64,000 nucleotides of DNA from Saxidomus purpurata (GCA_022818135.1 JAFMSR010000003.1:33651997-33715996); one strand, 5' to 3'. Counted from the stretch's first letter, positions 1 to 11,858 are shown. Notes: generated from the sequence alone by a model not told the origin. A program made the numbers and translations.

Positions 1-978
1 GATACAAGTGCAAAGTACTATCACACTGAACAAAAAAGAGAGTTTTGAAGATGAAATTTAAAAGCCATTTTAATATGTATTGGTCATTCAATTAAAGATT
101 TTTCTCGATAAGAACATTTAATGCATTTTTTTTAAAACATAATCCATTAATTTCATATTTTCTTTAAAAAATCAGGAACTCGTCTGCATGCTAAAGACAA
201 TATTATGTGCTGAAGACATCTTCCCGCTGTTTTGTGATTAATTGCCAAAGCAATTCTTGCTAGATCTTGTGTAGAAAAATTTCTTGTACAAGTCATAACT
301 TTGCCTTATCTTTAATGTCTTGTACAAGAAACTTGTTGTATGTAAACGAAGCCTTATATATCTATATACATGTAGTTTACTTTGAAAATCTCCCCAGTAA
401 AATTCTACTGATGAGAATTTGAACCGTACATATATAATACACTGTCTTGTCTCAGGAAAAGTTGGCCATACTTTGAAATACTTACCCCGAGATGTTCCTC
501 GGGTGATCCTTGAAACACATTGTAATCAGCACTCTCCACCGTACTTCCTCCGTCGTTAGCAAATTACAGAACAAATCGCTTTGAACCTTCATAACAATTA
601 ACCTTGCATTGGCTCATTATCAGTTTTCTTCAAATGAAGTTGACCATGGCAAACCTCTTGTTGCCACGGCAACAAAAGGCAACATTTATACAATATTTCC
701 CTTAAAAAAACATTTGCCCCATTTCAAAATAATTTCACAGAAATGATCTTTAAGTGACCCTCTTCCACATTACTTAGCCAATGTTGGTTTGTTAAAAAAC
801 ATGACCCCTGGGATGGTGCGTTTTATAAACGGGTACGGTGAACACTTAAAAACCAGAGAATTTATATCAAATCATGCATATCTATCTTCGTAGCGAGATT
901 TCTGAAGCATAACTTATCTTCGTACAAAAAACTACTGGTATAACTCCAAATTGTCCAGCTTTTAACATTGTTACCCCG

Positions 979-1025
979 TCCGCACGCACTCACGCACTCA
1001 CGCAAACACGCGCACGCGCACGCAT
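979..1025. repeat. CACG/CACT-type simple repeat
   Basis: Imperfect alternating purine-pyrimidine tract made of CGCA and CTCA tetramers. It is probably unstable in length and a potential Z-DNA former. Confidence 0.7.
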
Positions 1026-1154
1026 ATTTTTTGAATCTGATCGTAAAAATGGCACGCTCAATCTTGTTTTTTGATTTCCGTGTCTGCATTTTCACCTGGT
1101 CAGTAGTTGTACATAAACATTTCGCAGGTAACATACTTCACTCGCGTGTTTTTT

Positions 1155-1182
1155 TGGATCGATTGATTTTTCAATCGATCCA
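1155..1182. repeat. Perfect hairpin, 12-bp arms
   Basis: The arm TGGATCGATTGA is followed by a TTTT loop and its exact reverse complement, preceded by a T run. No partner copy was seen in the window. It may be the end of a foldback transposon. Confidence 0.6.
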
Positions 1183-2267
1183 GTGTTAACAGAGTACAGC
1201 AGCTTCCTAACGGCCGAACGCTTTACATACAAACAAGTAGTTCCATATATTCAGTTGTTACGAATTATACTGTGTTCTGTTTTACAAATTATATAGTAAC
1301 AGATCTAAATAATATCAAAACATTTCAGAATAGCATAATATTATATTGTTGTTTTTCTTATAATTTGTAACTAAAAATCAACGAAGTATCTATTCTGTAT
1401 AGAACTATTTTCCTACACGGTTTTGATCACAACAGTTTTCTATTAAGATCGGAGACACTAATTTAGTGTTTCCGCGAGAGCGCATTTTCTGCGTTATTGA
1501 CGCACTCATTTTGTCAATGACGCAACAGAAATAGCAAAGAGCGTCTTGTATGAGGCAATTTAAATGTGTATGATCAAATTACTACAAAAACAACATTTCC
1601 AAACCTCTCAAAACGCTTCGAAATGCAAGATAAGTTGTTTACAAAATACGCTTCCGGTATGGGATATGTTTAATTTTGACCATATTCCGTCGTCGTTGAC
1701 GTCGATCCGCATTTGTACCATTGCGTTTTTGTTTGTATTGGTTCGTATGATACCGTCATCATGGTATCGTAGACGCATAACAAGAGATAGTCGACGAACC
1801 TTAACAGAATAAACAAAGACGTCTTTCTTAGTGATTTTAATGACCATTTTGTAGTAATTTCGATCAGACTGTCACTGTTGAAAGGGGTTTCAGTGTGCCA
1901 AATAGTATCAAAGTTTAATGTCTATGGTTGAATTCACTTATGAAAAATTCGCTTTGTGGACAAAGTTGACTTTTGAGATGCAGTGACAAAATGGAATGCA
2001 TGTTTTTTTTATTATAGAAACTTTACGGCCAAAAAATGAGTTTAAATCCCAGTTTGGATGTTTGACTCTTGCATTTTTGGAGTCTTGGTTTTCACATCAG
2101 TTTTGTGAACATTGTGCTAAAATACCCCAAATACATGTACTCCTTGTTGTAGTATTAAACTGTATAACACTTAATAAGTTGTCAATCTGAATCATTGGAT
2201 CGATTGTTATAGTGTTGATATTCGACTGCCTCCACACTTTAACTACTGTATTGATTCCCGTTTTGTA

Positions 2268-2450
2268 GAGGCGCTGTGGCGTAGGGATAAAGCGTCGGAC
2301 TGCTAACCAGGAGATCATGGGTCCTCATCCTGGTAATGGCATTTTTGACTGCGACCTTCAAAATCCATTCATTCTGAGCGAGTATTGTCAGAGCCCCAGG
2401 AAGCACTCATCGGGGTAGTTAATGTAAGCTGTAAGTACTTGTTCTACAAT
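2268..2450 (+). mobile_element. tRNA-derived SINE (degenerate)
   Basis: The head looks like a tRNA: an A-box-like TGGCGTAGGGATAAAGC at about 2276-2292, an anticodon-loop-like CTGCTAA, and a weak B box near 2319-2330. Acceptor and T stems do not pair well, so this is not a functional tRNA. A non-tRNA body follows to roughly 2450. The family is not assigned, and the right boundary is approximate. Confidence 0.5.
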
Positions 2451-2649
2451 ATGTATATACTGAATCAATAACAAAAGAATAATTAATCCAATTTTAGGTC
2501 TTCTATGAAAAACAGAAGAGCCATTGTCATAATCCTATTGACGTCAGTCGGCAGTGTCGTCTTAAATTTGGTTACTCTTTCTTAAAGTTCACTTTCTCGG
2601 TAACCATTAAAGCCTTAAAACTTCAGACAATTGCTTGGCATCATACAAT

Positions 2650-2880
2650 GGCCTCTGTGACCGAGTGGTTAAGGTCACCGATTGATGATCACGTGTCCCT
2701 CACCGCTGTAGGTTCGTGTCCTACATGGATTTGATTCTTTTATGACTGGAAGCTATCTAGGTTCTACCCAGGTGCCCGCCCCTGACTGAAATAATGCCCG
2801 AATCTTCCTCTTCCATGACAGCTGGAAATTGTCATATGACCTTAGCTGTTGAGTGCGACGTTAAATCCGAATCAATCAAT
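2650..2880 (+). mobile_element. tRNA-Ser(UGA)-like SINE
   Basis: The head resembles a class II tRNA. It has an A-box region GTGACCGAGTGGTTAAGGTC, an anticodon-loop-like TTGATGA, a long variable arm, and a perfect T arm of GTAGG, TTCGTGT, CCTAC. The acceptor ends do not pair. A conserved-looking body follows and ends in GTTGAGTGCGACGTTAAATC, a tail style common in invertebrate SINEs. Read as a SINE insertion, not a tRNA gene. Confidence 0.7.
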
Positions 2881-5189
2881 TGACACAATACAATCAACCC
2901 TATGGGCAATTCCCATAACTTTTGAATGACATTGAAAGTTGTGCAAACTTTGAATTTCTAGTTCAGTTTTGTAAAAATCCACTTCTCAGTTACCATTCAC
3001 AGCTATGATACTTTATAGGGTAGTTGAACATACACGTAGTCACTGAATGCAAAAGGTAAGCACATGGATTCCTATCTCAAAAGTAAAGTTTACACATATG
3101 GTTAAAGGTCAAACTTTGTGGACAGTTGTGTCTCCAGTTTGTTTATAACTTTACTCGTGTATGGGTTGTCCTGATATTTACATATGTATGTCTACAGTCT
3201 GTGTTGTTCAGAGACAATCGATCCTCAAGTACTTTCAGTACTTTGATTTTTACAATAATGCGCATTTCTAAGACATATGCAATGCCTGTGAAAACAGTAA
3301 TACGTGAAAAGGGGGACATAGGTATATTACATACCGATCTACGCAATGCGGGGACACGTGACTACACTTAATTTATACATCTGCTGAGTGTAGAATATGG
3401 CTAAACATTGAATTTGCAATCCATTTTTCAAACACCTGAAATCGACAGTGTCACGATTTAGTCAATGTTTGAAGATATGATAAAACTCAAAATCGAAAGT
3501 GAAAGTAGAACTGTAAAAAAGAAAAACAAATGAATTGCTGGCATTATGCATTGAACTATTATTATTGTTTTTCATTACTCAGAGTAAGTAAATTAGTATA
3601 TTGCACACATGATAACAATAAATTTTGAGAAATGTGTGCCATATGATTTGAAAATCCCTTCACGCGCATGACAAAGTCACAACCTGGACACGACTGTGTG
3701 CATATATACAAGGTTAACCTTTAAATTCTTAAGTGTGATCATGACATTTTAGCAGGGACTTAGGTGTATCATGTGACACGTCACCTTGATGTGCTGAACA
3801 CTTGTGCCATATTATATGAACATTTCTACATGCATAACAAAGTTACAGCCCGGACACGAATAAATGAAAGGATGGACATACGGACGGACGGTGCGATGTT
3901 AATATGCCCATCTTCTGGGGGCATAAAAAGAATAAGATGACTATCTTATTTAGACTTGACAAAATGTGGGCTTTAACATGTTATACCACGTCATAAAAAT
4001 ACACATAACTTTTCACTTCCTGTTTTAAATGCAAGATTTTTTTATTTGTAGACTATGAACAAGAGTTCACACATTCGTCCGACTGTGTGAGATATACAAA
4101 TATTATAATCAACCTTCCTACATTATTATTTTCAGTCTCTAAATCAGTTTCAATTTCTCTCATAGCTCAAAGCTTAAAATTCTTAGTATAAACTTCATGA
4201 AACTACTTTAACTAGACCTTTTAAAACAGTTTTTGTGATCTATTGTTTAAGCTGTTTGGCCTGCAAACATTTACCACCATATGTGTTAGGAACAAACTTT
4301 GCGTACAGTGCCAAACAGTAAAGTTGTCACTGCATAGAAAGATCCAAAATATTTTGAATTCATCAAGTAAAATTCTGCCAATTGACAATGTTTCACGGAA
4401 TTTTTTCCAAGAACTTGATTCATTTGTATACTTTAAATGTACAAATACATGTAATGACAAAGGTTACAAGTTTGATTGCATACACTGAAATTGTAGGAAC
4501 AAAAGAACGTAATACTATACAGTTAGACCCTACTACAGTACCAACCATAATGCTGATATATACAGTGAAATACATGTATAATATAATTTATAATATGTGT
4601 TTTCAAAATAACCGTTACTGATTTCTCGTTTCAAGCTGTTTTCAAATACAAAACGATTTAAACAACCCAGGTTTTGAAGCATCATCCAGTTTTAAACTGA
4701 AATGGTCTTCCTTTTAGCGAAACTGTTTATTCAAACAAAAAGAAATTAATTTAAACATCATGTACGAGAAGGTCTTCCAAGTATTTACTTTAGTATTTTT
4801 GTAAAACACTCTTCAACGATAAACAAAATGAAGGACAAACTTGTTTTCTTATTTTGTGCAATAATTGCATTTAATTTGCACTTCAAATCAGATAACTGTC
4901 TTCTTGAATAGCTACCGGAAACGTACTGATAAAGCAAAGTATCATCTTACCTAGTCGTTTATTTGTCATCTTAAGGTGCTTCAACAATACTTTCAAGCAG
5001 TTTCATACAACCTTCATTTATGCAGATATCTGAATACTTGAAAATACAGCCGACAGGTTAAGTAAAAGTGTAAGTATTGTGCTTCGTTCGCATATTCTCA
5101 TTATATAAAACAATGATGAAAAACCATTATAATTTTGTTTGGCAAACAATTTGTAATTTATTTATACTAATTCATTTATTCTCGATTGC
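2881..5189. other. Non-coding stretch with one pearl-like repeat remnant
   Basis: No coding region recognised on either strand. Open frames here are short and lack splice sites or family motifs. The only structured item is the tandem element at 3635-3925, listed separately. Confidence 0.5.
3635..3925 (-). mobile_element. Pearl/Helentron-like remnant with ~168-bp monomers
   Basis: Two diverged tandem units start at about 3635 and 3803, a spacing near 168 bp; each carries a GCATGACAAAGTCACA/GCATAACAAAGTTACA-type motif followed by GGACACGA. They are followed by a GGACGGACGG tract at 3889-3900 and a terminal hairpin of TATGCCC and GGGGCATA at 3903-3925. On the minus strand the order is hairpin, (GTCC)n, monomers, which matches the other elements of this architecture in the window. 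The left boundary is not resolved. Confidence 0.55.
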
Positions 5190-5382
5190 GAAACAAGTTT
5201 TAACAACTATGATTAAACGCTCTCGAGACCCATACCAGATGGAATCAACCTCGAAGAGAGGCAATGTGGAATTATTTGTGTCTTGCCTAAGAACATTACT
5301 GACATGGCTATGGTGGGGATCGAACCCGGGACCCTTCGATCCTGAGGTGAATGCGCTACAACTGCGCCACGACGGCTCAGCC
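5190..5382 (-). mobile_element. tRNA-derived SINE, minus strand
   Basis: The minus-strand head (5306-5382) has a clear A box TGGCGCAGTTGTAGCGC and a canonical B box GGGTTCGATCC. The acceptor and anticodon stems are broken. The body continues toward lower coordinates to about 5190. Direct-repeat sequence on its right side (5385-5510 resembles 5575-5720) suggests it landed in an older repeat. Confidence 0.65.
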
Positions 5383-5384
5383 TG

Positions 5385-5720
5385 TAAAATTTGTGCATGC
5401 CCACAAACTGTATAACAACTCAAGACGCTTTGAACAGAGCCATATAAATAAATCCTGGGTTCTTCCGACTGGTACAACAGGGGTTTTAGAGTGTTAGTGA
5501 TAAAAGCAACGAAAAAGCCTCAAGAAAAAGTATTCATATGACATAACGGTTTGAAAAACCACGATTTCATCTGGCAAACAATTTGTACATATCCACAAAC
5601 TGCATGGTACCTAAAGACCCTATAAATAAATCCTCGAAACCTAGCACTACATTCTTCCGGCATGGACCACAGGAGTGTTAGAGTGTTCGTTATAAAAGCA
5701 ATACTATTCAGGATCCTTTG
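5385..5720. repeat. Two imperfect direct repeats ~185 bp apart
   Basis: The segments 5385-5510 and 5575-5720 share the ordered motifs CACAAACTG, ATAAATAAATCCT, TTCTTCCG and GTGTTAGAGTGTT/GTTTTAGAGTGTT followed by TAAAAGCAA. They are diverged copies of one unit. No coding role is seen. Confidence 0.5.
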
Positions 5721-6059
5721 TTCCGAGCACACATCTATCGTACGATTAGTAACCAGAAAGCTCTTAAATCCTAGAGGATACCGACAAAATATCTTTATTG
5801 TAAGCCTCGAGTAGCCGTATGACTTCGACTTGATAAAACAGGATTGTAAGGAGTTTGTTAGACTTTCGACTCTTATACCGTGATTCAAAGCTGGAGCACC
5901 TTAATTTACCCACGTTTGTAACGACGGATAAGGTTCATTCTATGCGCGCATTTTAAACCACTAGCTGGGCTTAACTTTTGATATAAAATCACTTCTGTTC
6001 GAAAAAAAAATACATTTGAATAGTTAGTCGGCCTTTTGATAAAAGGAAAAAGTTAAAAG

Positions 6060-6899
6060 ATGGAGTTACACGTATGCAGCGCAATAGTAGAAAAGCCTCC
6101 AGGAGAATGTGACATATGTACACTGAGAGGCATACAACACACTGCTGCATCTTTCTGTGTTCAATGTCAGGATTTTATGTGCTCACAATGTGCCGAGCAC
6201 CACAGCTTGTATAAACCAATGAAATATCACAGAATACTATCTCAAACTGAAATGCCATCAAGGAAGGCAAATACTTCAATACCGGAATATTGTAATATAC
6301 ACGCAGGTGAGAGATTTACGTTCTGCTGTCAAACTCATAACCGACTAATGTGTTACCTATGTAAACAAGGTGAACATCTTAACTGTAAAGATGTGATCCC
6401 TTTAGCTGAGCTCACTGATGGTATCGAGAACTCTGAATTGTACCGCGAACTCCGAATGGAAATCAGACAAATGATTTTTTCTCTACGAAGGCAAAAGACA
6501 GAAATATTGAATGCGTTTCAAAATGTTAGCCGCTCTATTGCTGCTACAAGTGCAAAACAGATACCGCTAGACTTAAACAACAGTTCTGATATGGAAAACC
6601 TCGTAAATGGCCAAATAGAATATAAAAATGAACAACATGAACACACAATAAAGATGACACGTGCTTTGAAGTCATGTGACGATGAGATTCAAAAGGCTGA
6701 AACGCTTGAACACGATTTGAGTCTTCTTAAGGAAACTAAGCAGCAAATACAATTATATATTGCAATTATCAGTGGTCAGCAACAGATTACACTTCTCTGG
6801 CATGCAATATTTCTGCCACTGGAGATGTTCACACACTTTTTGCAATATGTATACTTTTTGCATATGTGTGTTACAGACATTATTAAAAAAAGTCACTGA
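6060..6899 (+). CDS. TRIM-like protein: two B-boxes and coiled coil, no RING
   Basis: The 279-codon frame starts at the first ATG after an A-rich leader. Residues 17-57 form a B-box 1 with Cys17, Cys20, Cys33, Cys36, Cys41, Cys44, His48 and His57. Residues 78-109 form a B-box 2 with Cys78, His81, Cys89/90, His93, Cys98, Cys101 and His106. Residues 125-235 are charged and helical, as in TRIM coiled coils. Proteins of this kind act as cytoplasmic scaffolds or ubiquitin-ligase relatives, and many are expanded in bivalves. No RING precedes the B-boxes and no NHL or C-terminal domain follows. The last ~40 residues turn hydrophobic and lose family resemblance, so the gene may be truncated or read into an intron after residue ~238. 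Domain calls are firm; whether the gene is functional and complete is uncertain. Confidence 0.8.
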   Translation: MELHVCSAIVEKPPGECDICTLRGIQHTAASFCVQCQDFMCSQCAEHHSLYKPMKYHRILSQTEMPSRKANTSIPEYCNIHAGERFTFCCQTHNRLMCYLCKQGEHLNCKDVIPLAELTDGIENSELYRELRMEIRQMIFSLRRQKTEILNAFQNVSRSIAATSAKQIPLDLNNSSDMENLVNGQIEYKNEQHEHTIKMTRALKSCDDEIQKAETLEHDLSLLKETKQQIQLYIAIISGQQQITLLWHAIFLPLEMFTHFLQYVYFLHMCVTDIIKKSH

Positions 6900-7080
6900 C
6901 ATTTTTGTTTAAATATTGTTACACTGTTTTCTATCACACGCTATTCTGACACTTACCGAGACTATATCATTTTCAAATGTTGGTAAAAAGTTACAGACAT
7001 ATGCAAGTGTTCAGTACTTTTAATATGTATTATGATCGTAATGCCAACTGTCAATAGTCTTATTTTCCGTTATTCATTCA
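6900..7080. other. Region 3' of the TRIM-like gene
   Basis: AT-rich. No AATAAA signal close to the stop and no exon encoding a C-terminal domain were found here. Confidence 0.4.
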
Positions 7081-7081
7081 T

Positions 7082-7107
7082 TACACGCCACCTGGAGGTG
7101 GCGTGTA
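7082..7107. repeat. Perfect GC-rich hairpin, 12-bp arms
   Basis: TACACGCCACCT and its exact reverse complement are separated by GG. GC content is far above the surroundings. The style resembles the terminal hairpins of the Helentron-like elements elsewhere in the window, but no (GTCC)n or monomers follow. Confidence 0.6.
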
Positions 7108-7440
7108 TATTGGAATGCAGCAAGTAAAATTTCCATGGGGTGACGTAACTACTTTTAGACTGTAGATTGATTTCACAGTGTGTTCTTTTGTAACAAGCGG
7201 TCTTTTGATTTGAGATCGCGAACCAGTCTAAATTTTACGGAAATAGCCGATTTTAAACGAATGACTACCAACAGATATTTGAATATACTTTACGAAACTA
7301 TCAAGTTTATAATGTGTCCACTTCTTATTTAAAGTGTCTTGGAAGTTAAATATGTTTGTTTACGTAAATTTGTACCTACCGCCATTCCGAAACAAACGTC
7401 TGTATTGGTGAATAACGAAGTTATACGCTCTGATATTCAA

Positions 7441-7515
7441 TGCCTCGAGAGCGCAGTGGTATGTATCCCGCTTTGCACGCGGGAGATCAGAGGTCGAAAT
7501 CTCGCCGGAGTAGAA
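7441..7515 (+). pseudogene. tRNA-Ala(UGC)-like sequence, degenerate
   Basis: The anticodon arm is perfect (CCCGC, TTTGCAC, GCGGG, giving UGC). An A-box-like GAGCGCAGTGGTATG and a B-box-like GGTCGAAATC flank it. The D, T and acceptor stems do not close. Either a decayed tRNA copy or the head of a SINE. Confidence 0.5.
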
Positions 7516-7539
7516 TTAACTTTATTTATATAGTGGGCA

Positions 7540-10319
7540 CAAATTTATTTATATCTTGGAAATATTTTTTCTTTCGTACAAGAATAATATAAATTGAAGC
7601 AAATTTATATGTTAGAATTCTTAACTTAGGAAAATAAAAAAAAAATTATTTCAATGATTTGATAATTCATACAGAGGAAACAATGCCTATAGACTTCACG
7701 TAGAATCATCTTTTTTTAGCATTAAACATTAACAAATGGTCAGCCATACAAAATATACAAAATTAGAGTGCAAAAAGATAAGGTTTGGTTAATCATCATA
7801 CATTAAATCCAACATTACTACTTATCGCAACCCCCACTCCATTTGGTGGCGTTCAAACATTTGACTTGTTCATCAGTATTTGGAATGCAAAATAAATTTG
7901 ATCCATGTACGCGAGTCTATGAATAGCTTCGCAAAAAATTAAAATTAAACACGTAATTTTTCTACATTCGAGGTCTCCAGGACATGAACTTTGATTTGTA
8001 CACAAACTTCAGGAAAAGATAAGTAAATGAAAACTATGTCCGCAAACTAAACTCCTTAATACATGCAATAAAATAAGAAAAATAAAATGACAAGATGAAA
8101 ATCACACTGAATAGATTTTTCAAAGAGTCGAAATGTAAATTAGTGCTTACAACTGTACCAATTCAATAAAAAATAACCCAAGGTGTTGTATTTTGTATAG
8201 TTTGTTTAATTCATATAAGTTATTTTGATAAAGAATAGCATTTACCGTTCTTATAAATAAAGAGAAATATAAATTTCGTTAATAGAAATCCATTCTCAGA
8301 CTGTCGGACATGTTTAAAATGCGACTCACATTACGGTCTTATTGCGGTCCTATAACGGAAAGATCAGTTCAGGGTAAATGTTTTGATTTTTGTTAATAGA
8401 TTCTTTATATAACTTGAAATAAATAGGTAATGTATGTTATTGTGGTGTAAAGTTAGATTTTATGAATAAATGTAGTTAAAACTGCCTCTGTGCGATACAA
8501 AGGGATACTAGTTAATATGCTGTTTGTCTTATATTTCAAGTGATCATGAACGAATCCGTCTATGCAACTCCTGTATAACATTCGCTCATTTCAAGTAGAT
8601 AATAGTGTATGAAAAACTATTACATCACTTTACGGACTTCTATTAAAATGGAAAAACATCTTTGGCGGCGTTTTTTATGTCTGCATTACTGTTTCGTCTT
8701 GTAGATACAATGTACGTGTCTTCACACAAACTTTGTATTGTTTGTATTCGGTTTTAAGCTTGTTATGTACGGTTCCTTGTTAAAAATCGGCTATATGTTC
8801 TAGGAATAGTAGCTCTTCCAGTAAACATCTGACACCAATCGCTGGAAGCAAAGAGACGAAATATCGTTTATCATGGGTATGACTACAAGCTACAGATAAA
8901 ACATTTGTACTCCTAACTATCTGGCAAGTAGAATAACCGCTGTGTAAAAGAAATGCTGTTGCACAAGCAAATTCAGTGCATTTACACCCCCCCCGCCAAA
9001 TGAAGCAAAGAGCTGAAAAAGGACAACTGGAAAGTGTATTGGTTTGTCTGTTTCAGGACAAAAAGCAATTTAAAAATTCACCACCCCTCTGGGGCCTCAT
9101 CTCAGAAAAGATAATTTTTTCTTCAAGTTACAGTCACAAAGAATTTAATTGTTGTAAGTTAAATCAAATCAGTACTACTGGTTTCAGACAATATAATTAT
9201 ATATAGAATAAGTATGTAAGAAAAGCACTACATCCGCTTAAGGACCTCATATCTGTAAAATTCCAGTTTCTAAATTTTCCGTCGTTAGATAATACAGAGT
9301 TGATTATTTGTGCCAAACAAAATCAAATCTCGACAAGCCTTATTTGGAAAAAAACACTTTTTTTAAATTAAGCACCCTATTTGGCCTCATTTCTCTCACA
9401 TGCTCGTTATATTGGAGGAAATTGATATGTCATTTGGATTCTATTTTAAATATTTGAATTCCTGAGTCAGTTAAATTTAGTAGTAACTTACAATGATAAT
9501 GAAACTCATAGATTTGGAGAATGAAAATAATGTGCTTCGGTTTGATACCCTTCTTTGAAATGTCCAGCCTTTTAGTTGGCCATCAATCGGTCATAAGGAC
9601 CACGCAGGTAATGTACTCTTGAAATTTCCCTTCCTTGTACCATACATCAGACATGGTGCATGCGTATGCAGTTTTTCAGTGCACAAAAAAGTCAGTTCTA
9701 CTGACCTTACTGTATATTTCATCTGCAAGTTACTAAAACTATGTCATCTTCAATACTCCTCTACAATCGATATAAATCATATTACGTACTTGAAATTTAA
9801 CGAAAATTCTCCTTGTCGATATGTGCTGAACTCCGACGCCATTTAGCGACAATGACCATGTGGGTAGTAAATGCAGCCAACAGGTGAAAAATTAAAAAAA
9901 AAGAATCATTCTTGTTAAGACAAGAAATGGTAAAACATTGACGTGATATATGTCGATATATAGCCTAATTAATTTGGCTTTCACAGATCTGATATTTTAT
10001 AACTGTCACACCTTTACGCCATGTAATATTAGATGTGGCTTTCCTCACACCTTTAGCCTAATTAATGTGCTCCGTAATGAGTGGAAAGTGTAGTTACAAT
10101 ATTAGACACAACTGCAGCATTATACACAATTTACCTACTTCTAATAACAATGTTTCGCTCTAAAATGAAAAATTAAATGTCACTTTAAATAAAAACCTAA
10201 AATTTTATGAAAAATTTCACCACTTTATAAAAATCTGAGTGTTTAACCCTAAACATGCCAGTTTACACAAACGGCATGATACGACGTTTATTTTCATATT
10301 TCACTGATTGCTGCAGGTA
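7540..10319. other. Non-coding stretch, no gene recognised
   Basis: AT-rich with only short frames. Around 9030-9400 there is a loose repetition of a CACCC(C)T..TGGCCTCAT motif. There is a C-run at 8987-8995. No domain, splice-consistent exon or transposon protein was recognised. Confidence 0.45.
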
Positions 10320-10550
10320 AATGTAACTTGGAATTGCGTTCCCATCATTTTAAAACTTAATCCTATCGTGTTAAATCATAAATACATTTAAATATTGGAT
10401 TTTATATTTTGCGTTTATAAGTGCCAAACAGAATGTTGTTGGGGATGTGTTCCCAGCTATTTGCACATCAAAGTGAGACGTAGAAGACGGACAACTCTAA
10501 ATGTCAGCCTGTAAACTCGGTTTGCCTTCGAAGTGGAAATAGTGAGACTA
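10320..10550 (+). repeat. Interspersed repeat, inverted partner at 42107-42300
   Basis: The reverse complement of this segment aligns along most of its length with 42107-42300, including GTGCAAATAG/ATGTGCGAATTT, CTACGTCTCACTTTGATGTG and the end AGTCTCACTATTTCCACTTC. The two copies lie just outside opposite edges of the A and B duplicated blocks. Confidence 0.6.
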
Positions 10551-10917
10551 GTCGATATATTACCCACCTCAACATAATATCACCCCTGCTTAACGGCTCA
10601 GCAAATATTAGTTTAAGTGGACACTATATCCACATATACCTATAAAGTACATGTATCAAGTTTGCCATGATTTTCGATGACACGGACCGATAAAACGATC
10701 ACGTGACGTAGTGTGTCGATAACTGATATCGGCACACTTGCTAGTGTGCCAGAAAATTCGTATTGAGGCTATTTCCTGTCAACTGTGCAGAAACGCTAGA
10801 CTGTCAGCACGTGAAAACGTTGACGTAATTGACAACGTAGACGTAACGGAAAATGGCCGCCGAAAGGACACAGAAGTCTCTATGTCAACTTTTATTGAAT
10901 TTACATAGGCTTATTAA

Positions 10918-11338
10918 AGTGACATTATGCGCATTTTTTTCAAGTAAAAATCCAGCTGAAAATTGTGTGTGTACAAAAGTGTAGAGAAAATAATAACTTT
11001 TAACCCAATACACCAAACTCTTCCCGCTACCAGTATGAAAAAATAACTTTCAAAATATTGATTTTCTTATTTGACTGGGAGAGTCAATTTAAGAAAAGAA
11101 CAACTGCATGCAGGAGTTGCTTCCCTTCAACTGCCGAAATCTCTACCAACACCAACAACGACACATTCAACTATCATATTATCAGTCCGATTTTTTTTAT
11201 ATCTAAAGCACCAACTTCAAATACTAATGCGGCATAATCATTAATTTAACACATTTAAATGCACAGCAACCAAAAATTGCTTTTATAAAACTGTCACAAA
11301 AAATACACTTTGTGCAGTAATATGCGCATAATGTCACT
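10918..11338 (+). mobile_element. TTAA-flanked MITE, copy 1
   Basis: The terminal inverted repeat AGTGACATTATGCGCAT (17 bp) is perfect at both ends (10918-10934 and 11322-11338). TTAA flanks both sides (10914-10917, 11339-11342). The related element at 40502-40990 has the uninterrupted site (TTATTGAGCACCG), proving insertion. TTAA targets are typical of piggyBac-like elements, but the terminus does not begin CCC, so no superfamily is claimed. Confidence 0.8.
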
Positions 11339-11537
11339 TTAAGCAGCGAATTGTGGAAACTGACACGTATGCTTTTGTGGATAGTACGATTTATAATAAT
11401 TTATTCATTCAATGGTATTTATGTTTTATAAAATAGTAGATATATAATTATGAGTCTTGCAGGAATGTGTGTTTTGTATCTACTTGTCTCATCTTTTCCC
11501 ATTCAGCAAAACCGATGTTCAACATATGCAATAAAAA

Positions 11538-11629
11538 GGTAATTATACGGGACAGGTGTGCTAAAGCCCTCGGGCCAATATCTCACCAAGTGTGCCAATA
11601 TCGCCTAAAGGCACACTTGCCCCGTATAA
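11538..11629. repeat. Invertible terminal hairpin of the DNA element
   Basis: The arms ATTATACGGGACAGGTGTGC (11538-11557) and its near reverse complement (about 11609-11629) enclose a central segment. Compared with 40925-40990 the central segment is in the opposite orientation. Confidence 0.6.
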
Positions 11630-11858
11630 TAACCTCTACATATTATGAGGGATCTTACTTTTATAATGATAAATCCCTTGACGTTTTAGGCCCATTATCG
11701 TCTCTAAGAGTGAAATACATTGATTTAATATTTTTGTTAGGTATTTGGATGACAAAGGTGTAAGGTTTTTATTTTGGGTGAGTGTACTCTCTGATGAAAC
11801 TAACTGAAACAAGTAATATCTTTTAAAAAAAAGATGGTCGACGTAGGTGACGTAATAA

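Larger units (their letters stand above)
1..2267. other. Non-coding stretch, no gene recognised
   Basis: AT-rich sequence with frequent stops in all frames. It contains a short CACG/CACT simple repeat, a perfect 12-bp-arm hairpin (listed separately) and no recognisable domain. A stretch near 485-560 on the minus strand ends in a GTAAGT donor-like site, but no convincing acceptor or family resemblance was found, so it is not called as an exon. Confidence 0.5.
10678..11632 (+). mobile_element. Non-autonomous DNA element, copy 1 (with nested MITE)
   Basis: The same element recurs at 40502-40990: both begin with CCGATAAAACGATCACGTGACGT (written here as two parts, CCGATAAAACG and ATCACGTGACGT), followed by nested hairpins of GTGTGCC/GGCACAC, a shared interior (AATGGCCGCCGAAAGGACAC), and a terminal ~95-bp hairpin segment. 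Copy 1 is longer because another element (10918-11338) is inserted inside it. No transposase is encoded, and no clear target-site duplication was identified. Confidence 0.6.

Noticed and set aside
485..560. Minus-strand exon ending in GTAAGT
   Set aside because: A short open stretch with a donor-like end, but no convincing acceptor, no ATG and no family resemblance.
2650..2735. Functional tRNA-Ser gene
   Set aside because: The T arm is perfect but the acceptor stem does not close, and a conserved non-tRNA body follows directly.
5306..5382. Functional tRNA gene on the minus strand
   Set aside because: A and B boxes are good, but acceptor and anticodon stems do not pair, and a SINE body follows.
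5520..5888. 122-codon minus-strand frame
   Set aside because: Composition is not protein-like, it overlaps a diverged direct repeat, and no domain was recognised.
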